Translations under genes and position numbers: made by a program
Shown: positions 40,375 to 46,060 of the stretch, one piece after another
How positions within the stretch are numbered: position 1 is the first letter of the stretch
How the letters are laid out: every line of letters begins with the position of its first letter
The notes under the pieces: generated by a model
Databases searched by the model: none
Told to the model about the DNA's origin: nothing
Seen by the model: the letters and a program-made list of their open reading frames with translations, nothing else
Assembly (NCBI GenBank): GCA_045636945.1
Contig: JAZTYO010000024.1
Location: forward strand, 1 to 46,060
Direction: 5' to 3'
Source: UMGS172 sp045636945
GTDB taxonomy: Bacteria; Bacillota; Clostridia; Oscillospirales; Acutalibacteraceae
Length of the DNA: 46,060 nucleotides

Positions 40375-41274
40375 ATGAAAAATCAAATCGAACAATTAAA
40401 AAGAGTGAAGAATGCTGTCATTCTCGCTCATTATTACGCCCCTGCTGAAGTGCAGGAAATAGCTGACTATGTAGGCGATTCGTTCTATCTTGCAAAGATT
40501 GCAAAACAAAGTGATGCAGATATCATTGTTTTCTGCGGTGTTGCCTTTATGGGAGAGAGCGCAAAGATTCTCAATCCCGATAAGAAGGTTTTAATGCCTG
40601 ATCCTACCGCTGACTGCCCCATGGCACATATGGTAGCAGACGGTATCATTGAAGAAATGCGCAGTAAGTACGATGACCTTGCTGTTGTGTGCTACATTAA
40701 CTCCACTGCAGAACTCAAATGCAAAAGTGACGTCTGCGTAACTTCTTCCAATGCAATCAAAATCGTAAAGGCATTGCCTAACAAGAATATTTTCTTTATT
40801 CCGGATAAAAATCTCGGTAGTTTCGTTGCAAAGCAGGTTCCCGAAAAGAATATCATCCTGAATGATGGTTTTTGCCCGATCCACGCAAAGATTACAGCAA
40901 CTCAGCTTTTAACGGAAAAGAACAATCATCCCGGAGCCCTTGTTTTAACACATCCCGAATGTAAAAAAGAAGTAGTTGAATTATCCGATTTTGCAGGCAG
41001 CACTGCTGAAATTATTGACTTTGCAAAGGCAAGTTCCTGTAAGGAATTCATCATCTGTACTGAAGACGGCGTGGATTATAAGCTTGTAACAGATAACCCT
41101 GATAAGCGTTTCTATTATCCCAATCCTCATCCTTGCTGTGCAGATATGAAACTTAACACTCTTGAAGCTGTGTTATCGGTATTAGAAAAAGAAGACAAAG
41201 AAATAACAGTAGACAGTAGCATTCGTGAAGGCGCATTAAGGCCGTTGGAAAGGATGTTAGAACTTGGAAAATAA
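40375..41274 (+). CDS. nadA: quinolinate synthase A
   Basis: 4Fe-4S enzyme that condenses iminoaspartate with dihydroxyacetone phosphate to quinolinate, in the cytosol. The 299 residues match the family. The three cluster Cys fit: Cys81 (TADCPMAHM), Cys167 (GFCPIH), Cys254 (NPHPCCADMKLNTLE). AHYYAPAEVQEIADYVGDSF is the substrate-binding start. It overlaps no gene upstream; nadB begins directly after its stop. No terminator stands within the operon. Confidence 0.96.
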   Translation: MKNQIEQLKRVKNAVILAHYYAPAEVQEIADYVGDSFYLAKIAKQSDADIIVFCGVAFMGESAKILNPDKKVLMPDPTADCPMAHMVADGIIEEMRSKYDDLAVVCYINSTAELKCKSDVCVTSSNAIKIVKALPNKNIFFIPDKNLGSFVAKQVPEKNIILNDGFCPIHAKITATQLLTEKNNHPGALVLTHPECKKEVVELSDFAGSTAEIIDFAKASSCKEFIICTEDGVDYKLVTDNPDKRFYYPNPHPCCADMKLNTLEAVLSVLEKEDKEITVDSSIREGALRPLERMLELGK

Positions 41275-41275
41275 T

Positions 41276-42550
41276 ATGAAAACGGATATACTTATTGTTG
41301 GAAGCGGTGTGGCAGGTCTTTTCTGTGCACTGAATCTTCCGAAGGATAAAAACATTATTGTAGTAACCAAAGATAAAGCACGAAGAAGTGACTCTTATTT
41401 AGCGCAAGGCGGTATTTGTGTTCTTCGTGATGAAAAAGATTATGATGCTTTCTTTGAAGACACAATGAAAGCCGGTCATTATGAGAACAATCCCGACTCG
41501 GTACACATTATGATTCACTCTTCGAGAGAGGTTATTTCCGATCTTGTTTCTTTTGGCGTCCGCTTTGAAATGAATGGAGAGAAATTTACATACACACGTG
41601 AGGGCGCGCATACAAATCCTCGTATTCTTTTCCATGAGGATGAAACCGGCAAAGAGATTACCTCCCATCTGCTTGAAACTGCAAGAAGCAGAGAGAACAT
41701 TACCATCATCGAAAATTATACGATGGTTGATCTCATTTGCAAAGACAATGAGTGTTATGGTATAATAGGTCACGATGCAGACGGTGTTTATTCTGCAATC
41801 CAAGCCGACTATACCGTTCTTGCGACAGGCGGCATCGGTGGTGTCTTTGAACACTCAACCAACTATAAGCATTTAACGGGCGATTCAATCGCCCTTGCAC
41901 TAAAGCACGATATTAAACTTCAGCATATTGATTATATTCAAATTCATCCAACAACTCTTTACACCGAAAACGAAGGCAGAGAGTTCTTGATTTCCGAATC
42001 GGTTCGTGGCGAAGGTGCAATACTCTTGAACAACAAGGGCGAACGCTTTGTAAACGAGCTTCTTCCACGAGATGTTGTTGCCAATGCTGTTTTTGCAGAA
42101 ATGAAAAAAGAAGGCACAAAGAACGTATGGCTCTCGATGGCACCGATTCCCGTTGAAGAGATTAAATCTCATTTCCCAAATATTTATCAGCGCTGCCTTG
42201 AAGAAGGATACGATGCAACTAAGGAACCGATTCCTGTTGTTCCTTCTCAACACTATTTTATGGGCGGTATTGATGTTGATAGATACAGCAGAACCTCCAT
42301 GGGACGTTTGTATGCTGCCGGTGAAACGGCTTGCAACGGTGTTCACGGCAGAAATCGATTAGCAAGTAATTCCTTGCTTGAAAGCCTTGTTTTCGCCAAA
42401 AGAGCCGCAACCCATATCATAGATAATTATGCTGAACCTCAAGAGTGCGCTGAGGTTATAGTCGATCCTTCCGAATACGAGGGATATGCAGAAAAATATA
42501 AAAATATTGTTTTAGAAGCAATCGAAAAGGAGAAAAACAGTCATGAATAA
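41276..42550 (+). CDS. nadB: L-aspartate oxidase
   Basis: Flavoprotein that oxidises aspartate to iminoaspartate for NadA. The start is ATG 41276, two bases after the nadA stop; the in-frame TTG 41264 lies inside nadA with no site. FAD motif ILIVGSGVAGLFCAL (GxGxxG), RRSDSYLAQGGI, and the C-terminal GETACNGVHGRNRLASNSLL are all family marks. The 424 residues are shorter than the E. coli enzyme (about 540): the C-terminal helical domain is mostly missing, as in several Firmicutes. GGAGAAAAA before nadC lies within its end. Confidence 0.95.
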   Translation: MKTDILIVGSGVAGLFCALNLPKDKNIIVVTKDKARRSDSYLAQGGICVLRDEKDYDAFFEDTMKAGHYENNPDSVHIMIHSSREVISDLVSFGVRFEMNGEKFTYTREGAHTNPRILFHEDETGKEITSHLLETARSRENITIIENYTMVDLICKDNECYGIIGHDADGVYSAIQADYTVLATGGIGGVFEHSTNYKHLTGDSIALALKHDIKLQHIDYIQIHPTTLYTENEGREFLISESVRGEGAILLNNKGERFVNELLPRDVVANAVFAEMKKEGTKNVWLSMAPIPVEEIKSHFPNIYQRCLEEGYDATKEPIPVVPSQHYFMGGIDVDRYSRTSMGRLYAAGETACNGVHGRNRLASNSLLESLVFAKRAATHIIDNYAEPQECAEVIVDPSEYEGYAEKYKNIVLEAIEKEKNSHE

Positions 42551-43394
42551 TATTTCAATGAAATTAAATGCCGATAATTTAATTATGCAGGCATTACAGG
42601 AAGATATCACAAGCGAGGATATTACCACCAATTCCGTGATGAGAGAATATCAGCTTGGTGAGGTTGAGCTAATCTGTAAGGAAGACGGTGTAATCGCAGG
42701 TCTTGATGTATTCAAAAGAGTTTTTGAACTTCTTGACGATAAAACCGAAGTGACCTTTAATTGTAAAGACGGTGACACTGTTAAAAACGGTGAAAAACTC
42801 GGCATTGTTCGTGGTGATATCCGTGTGCTTCTTTCGGGTGAAAGAACAGCTCTCAACTATTTACAGCGTATGAGTGGGATCGCTACCTATACTCGCAAGA
42901 TTGCCGACTTGCTTAAGGGCACTAATACTAAACTTTTAGATACTCGCAAAACAACACCGGGTATGAGAATTTTTGAAAAGTATGCCGTTAAGGTTGGCGG
43001 TGGTTACAATCATCGTTATAATTTAAGCGATGGTATTCTCTTAAAGGATAACCACATCGGTGCTGCAGGTGGTGTAAAAGAAGCAGTTATGATGGCAAAG
43101 GAATACGCTCCCTTTGTTCGCAAGATTGAGGTTGAAGTGGAAAACCTTGATATGCTTAAAGAGGCTCTTGAAGCCGGTGCCGATATCATTATGCTCGACA
43201 ATATGAGTGTTGAGGATATGAAAGAGGCAGTTAGACTTACTGCCGGCAGAGCTGAAACCGAATGCAGTGGTAACGTAACAAAAGAAAATGTTGCAAAATT
43301 AGTAGATATTGGTGTAAACTATATTTCAAGTGGTGCTTTAACGCACTCCTCTCCGATTCTTGACCTTTCCCTTAAAAATCTTCACGCTATATAA
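42543..43394 (+). CDS. nadC: nicotinate-nucleotide pyrophosphorylase (quinolinate phosphoribosyltransferase)
   Basis: Joins quinolinate to phosphoribosyl pyrophosphate, making nicotinate mononucleotide with loss of CO2. The 283 residues match the family. Seen: DITTNSV-type start (EDITTNSVM), LSGERTALNYLQRMSGIATYT, LDTRKTTPGMR, KVGGGYNHRYNLSDGILLKDNHI, and EVEVENLDMLKEALEAGADI. AGGAG precedes ATG 42543, which lies eight bases inside the end of nadB. Confidence 0.96.
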   Translation: MNNISMKLNADNLIMQALQEDITSEDITTNSVMREYQLGEVELICKEDGVIAGLDVFKRVFELLDDKTEVTFNCKDGDTVKNGEKLGIVRGDIRVLLSGERTALNYLQRMSGIATYTRKIADLLKGTNTKLLDTRKTTPGMRIFEKYAVKVGGGYNHRYNLSDGILLKDNHIGAAGGVKEAVMMAKEYAPFVRKIEVEVENLDMLKEALEAGADIIMLDNMSVEDMKEAVRLTAGRAETECSGNVTKENVAKLVDIGVNYISSGALTHSSPILDLSLKNLHAI

Positions 43395-43408
43395 AAAGAG
43401 GTGACTTC

Positions 43409-43921
43409 ATGAAGGCAGCAGAAAGAAGAAATGCGATAGCAAATTTCCTTTTATCCGAGGATAAAGCGGTATCGGGCGGTGAGCTCTCTGGGAAATTTGG
43501 AGTATCGAGACAGATCATCGTTCAAGATATTACCGTTCTTAAAGGCTTGGGCTATGAGATTCTTTCTACCCACAACGGATATATTATGCAAAAATCGCCC
43601 CTTAAAGAGCGAGTGCTAAAACTTCATCATACCACAGAGCAGACAGAGGATGAATTATCTTTGATCGTTGGTCTTGGCGGTACTGTTGTGGATGTCTTCG
43701 TGTGGCATAAAGTGTATGGCAAGATGGAAGCAAAACTTAATATCTTCTCAAGCCTTCAAGTCAAGCAGTTTATTGAGGGAGTCAGAACCGGTAAATCTTC
43801 GGAACTGATGAACATAACAGGAGGATATCATTATCACACCATTCGAGCAGAATCCGAAGAAATCCTTGATCGAATTGAAAATGTACTTAAAGAGCGTGGA
43901 TATATCGCTCCCGGTGAATAA
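43409..43921 (+). CDS. niaR: NiaR-type nicotinate-responsive repressor
   Basis: The 170-residue protein has an HTH_11 domain (about 5-60; GGELSGKFGVSRQIIVQDI) and a C-terminal 3H domain with its conserved His (VLKLHHTTEQTEDELSLIV, VFVWHKVYGKMEA, ITGGYHYHTIRAE). NiaR (YrxA) is known to bind nicotinic acid and shut down nad genes of Firmicutes. AGGTGA before ATG. Last gene of the nad operon, so the repressor is made together with its targets. Confidence 0.93.
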   Translation: MKAAERRNAIANFLLSEDKAVSGGELSGKFGVSRQIIVQDITVLKGLGYEILSTHNGYIMQKSPLKERVLKLHHTTEQTEDELSLIVGLGGTVVDVFVWHKVYGKMEAKLNIFSSLQVKQFIEGVRTGKSSELMNITGGYHYHTIRAESEEILDRIENVLKERGYIAPGE

Positions 43922-43930
43922 ATGACACAA

Positions 43931-43965
43931 AAAGGTTCGGTAGTTTAAGCTATCGAACCTTTTTT
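43931..43965 (+). terminator. terminator of the nad operon
   Basis: AAAGGTTCGGTAG (43931-43943), loop TTTAAG, CTATCGAACCTTT (43950-43962), one G-T pair, then TTT. Confidence 0.88.
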
Positions 43966-44053
43966 ACATCGATTTTACACCAGTATGATTACGGATTTTA
44001 CACCCTCACTGTAAAATATGAGTAAAATGTGGGTAAAACGGACTGCATGTAAA
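43963..44053 (+). promoter_or_regulatory. array of TTTACA/TGTAAA elements, Pho-box-like
   Basis: TTTACA occurs at 43963-43968, 43974-43979 (11 bases later) and 43997-44002 (23 later). The reverse form then follows: TGTAAA 44010-44015, AGTAAA 44021-44026, GGTAAA 44032-44037 (11-base steps) and TGTAAA 44048-44053. Direct repeats of TTTACA-like hexamers at 11-base steps are the known form of PhoP boxes in Bacillus. The gene behind them is a phosphate transporter, followed by a response regulator. Confidence 0.6.
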
Positions 44054-44080
44054 GAATATTGTAGATACGAGGTTATGTAA

Positions 44081-45829
44081 ATGAACATTTTTGACGTACT
44101 TACGCTCATAGGCGGACTTTGTTTATTCCTATTCGGAATGAACCTTATGGGCGACGCACTGGAGCGAAGCGCAGGCAGTAAACTTGAAATTATGATCGGC
44201 AAACTCACTACCGGCAAACTTGCAGGACTTCTTACAGGTCTTGGCGTTACCGCTGTTATTCAGAGTTCCTCTGCGACAACGGTTATGGTCGTTGGTTTTG
44301 TAAACTCCAAACTTATGACCTTAAAGCAGGCGATCCACGTTATTATGGGTGCCAACATCGGTACAACCGTTACCGCTTGGATTTTGAGCCTTAGCGGTAT
44401 TTCGGGAAGTAATATGTTCCTGAAACTTTTGAAGCCTTCTTCTTTTACGCCAGTTCTTGCTCTTATCGGTATCGCTCTTTTGATGTTTACAAAGAGCAAT
44501 AGAAAAAAGGATATCGGCGTAGTTCTTCTTGGTTTTGCGACCTTGATGTTTGGTATGGAAACTATGACAGATGCCGTTTCCGGACTCAAGGAAATTCCTG
44601 CATTCCAAGAAATGTTCCTTATGTTTAAGAATCCCATCCTTGGTGTTCTTGTTGGTGCAATTCTTACTGCTGTTATTCAGTCAAGCTCTGCATCTGTTGG
44701 TATCCTTCAAGCACTTGCAGCGACCGGTGCTGTTTCCTATGGTGCAGCAATCCCGATTATTATGGGACAAAATATTGGTACTTGTATTACCGCAATCATT
44801 TCCTCCGTTGGCACAACCAAGAATGCAAGACGTGCAGCACTTGTACACTTATCCTTTAACGTAATTGGTACTGTTGTGTGCCTTGGTGGTTTCGCAGCTA
44901 TCAGAGCAATATTTGCTCCTGCACTTCTTAACGAAGCAGCAAACTATGCAGGTATCGCAACTGCACACTCCATATTTAATATTGTATGTACCTTGCTTCT
45001 TCTTCCTATGTCGGGACTCCTTGAAAAGATTGCATATAAACTTATTCCTGATACTGCTCAGGTTGAAAAGGTATCCGAGCTTGATGACAGACTTCTTGCC
45101 ACGCCTGCGATTGCGCTCGAATGTGCACATAACCTCACATTTGATATGGCAAAGATTGCAACCGATGCATTGAGAAGCAGTATTGAATGCCTTGGCACTT
45201 ATGATAAAGCGAAAGCCGAAGCCATTCGTGAAGCGGAAGACAAAACGGATCACCTTGAAGACGTTATCGGAAGCTACCTTGTGAAGCTGAGTATGAAGCA
45301 GCTTAACGAAACCGAAGGCGCTATGGCATCTATGCTGCTGAAAGCGATCGGTGACTTTGAGCGTATATCCGATCATGCTGTAAACATTCTCGAATCTGCC
45401 GAGGAAATACGGGAAAAGGGTATTATGTTTTCAGATGGCGCAAAGGCAGAAATGAACTCGCTTTCTGCGGCAACCTCTGAAATTGTAACACTGTCGTACA
45501 GTGCCTTTATAGAGGATAACGCAGAACAAGCTTATCTTGTAGAACCCCTTGAACAGGTTATTGACAGAATGAAAGAGCTTCTCCGCACCCATCATATCGA
45601 CCGTTTGCGTGTGGGCGAGTGCGGTATTGAAGCCGGTTTTGTATGGAGTGACCTCATCACCAATATGGAGAGAGTATCCGACCACTGCTCCAATATTGCC
45701 GGATGCATTATGGACGCTAAAGAGCAGAATATGAATCTGCACGAATCTCTGAAGCTGCTTAGAAGCGATAGTGCGTTCTACAGAGAGAAGTACACCGAGT
45801 ACACCAAAAAGTATCTGTCGGTTCTTTGA
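44081..45829 (+). CDS. Na+/phosphate cotransporter with PhoU domain
   Basis: The 582-residue protein has the two inverted Na/Pi-cotransporter repeats of the PF02690 type: GVTAVIQSSSATTVMVVGFV with MGANIGTTVTAW, and ILTAVIQSSSASVGILQALA with IMGQNIGTCITAI. The QSSSA motifs form the substrate site. Eight or more membrane helices lie in the first 330 residues; the last 230 residues are a helical PhoU-like domain (DKTDHLEDVIGSYLVKL, LLKAIGDFERISDHAVNI, ITNMERVSDHCSNIAGCI) on the cytosolic side. It imports phosphate with Na+. It is followed by a response regulator gene. Confidence 0.92.
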   Translation: MNIFDVLTLIGGLCLFLFGMNLMGDALERSAGSKLEIMIGKLTTGKLAGLLTGLGVTAVIQSSSATTVMVVGFVNSKLMTLKQAIHVIMGANIGTTVTAWILSLSGISGSNMFLKLLKPSSFTPVLALIGIALLMFTKSNRKKDIGVVLLGFATLMFGMETMTDAVSGLKEIPAFQEMFLMFKNPILGVLVGAILTAVIQSSSASVGILQALAATGAVSYGAAIPIIMGQNIGTCITAIISSVGTTKNARRAALVHLSFNVIGTVVCLGGFAAIRAIFAPALLNEAANYAGIATAHSIFNIVCTLLLLPMSGLLEKIAYKLIPDTAQVEKVSELDDRLLATPAIALECAHNLTFDMAKIATDALRSSIECLGTYDKAKAEAIREAEDKTDHLEDVIGSYLVKLSMKQLNETEGAMASMLLKAIGDFERISDHAVNILESAEEIREKGIMFSDGAKAEMNSLSAATSEIVTLSYSAFIEDNAEQAYLVEPLEQVIDRMKELLRTHHIDRLRVGECGIEAGFVWSDLITNMERVSDHCSNIAGCIMDAKEQNMNLHESLKLLRSDSAFYREKYTEYTKKYLSVL

Positions 45830-45917
45830 TGGCAGAACAATGCGGTGACGGTTGCAAGCGGAATGAAAATCGATTATATTTATTGTATGAATTCCAATGG
45901 TGCAAGGGGGGATAAAT

Positions 45918-46060
45918 TTGATTTGGTGTGTTGATGATGACAATACCATACGTGACATTGAAGTTTATACGTTAGAGCAGACGGGTTTTGAAGCCCGTGG
46001 ATTTGCCGATGGTGTTTCTATGCTTGAAGCATTAAAGACCGAGATACCGGAGCTGATCGT
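45918..46060 (+). CDS. response regulator, N-terminal part only (runs off the window)
   Basis: The visible 47 residues start at TTG 45918 with AAGGGGGGAT six bases before. IWCVDDDNTIRDIEVYTLEQ has the acidic pair (DDD) of the receiver active site, and ELIV at the window end leads to where the phosphorylated Asp is expected. The output domain is outside the window. Next to a phosphate transporter with Pho-box-like repeats, a PhoB/PhoP-type regulator is likely but not shown. The 88-base gap before it has no other gene. Confidence 0.8.
   Translation, partial: MIWCVDDDNTIRDIEVYTLEQTGFEARGFADGVSMLEALKTEIPELI

Overview
The window looks like chromosome of a low-to-mid GC Gram-positive anaerobe of the class Clostridia, probably an Oscillospiraceae/Ruminococcaceae-type gut bacterium. 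The reasons are sigma-A-type promoters (TTGACA-N17-TATAAT/TAGAAT), strong AGGAGG ribosome binding sites with some TTG/GTG starts, an rpoB-rpoC block next to rpsL-rpsG-fusA-tuf, a NiaR-type regulator with the nad genes, a LiaF-like protein and surface proteins with InlB-type repeats. The lineage is inferred from gene content, not from a phylogeny.

Layout. 1-622: a decayed IS3-type element. 669-3008 (minus): a two-gene amino-sugar operon in which phosphoglucosamine mutase carries an N-terminal Cro/CI-type HTH domain, followed by nagB. 3504-6197: argG and argH, the last two steps of arginine synthesis. 6370-11281: two large exported proteins and a 50-residue Trp-rich peptide gene. 11407-13014 (minus): prfC. 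13177-14675: a GNAT/radical-SAM-like pair. 14791-15816: ilvE. 16105-23537: rpoB-rpoC. 23716-28149: rpsL, rpsG, fusA, tuf. 28311-30224: yerC-like repressor, methyltransferase, hslO. 30300-30749: five tRNA genes (Val, Asp, Phe, Gly, Cys). 31001-39483: an uninterrupted, same-strand series of fifteen genes that looks like one accessory operon for the cell envelope: KilA-N protein, LURP-one-like protein, several tiny membrane proteins, PstS-like lipid-anchored or membrane-anchored binding protein, LiaF-like, DUF4097-like, NatA/NatB-type ABC exporter, PspC, then a DUF5714/arsenate-reductase pair. 39534-40225: an IS200 element. 40375-43921: nadA-nadB-nadC-niaR with a probable NiaR operator on the promoter. 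44081-end: Na+/Pi cotransporter with PhoU domain behind an array of Pho-box-like repeats, then the start of a response regulator that runs out of the window.

How it fits together. Most of the window is housekeeping (RNA polymerase, translation factors, tRNAs, amino acid and NAD synthesis). The parts most worth following are: EF-Tu with Thr in place of the invariant P-loop Lys; the HTH-GlmM fusion co-transcribed with nagB; the envelope operon at 31,001-39,483 with a duplicated 22-bp operator-like element in front of it; the 50-residue peptide behind the 797-residue exported protein; and the 11-bp-periodic repeat array in front of the phosphate transporter. No CRISPR array, rRNA, integrase or restriction system was seen.
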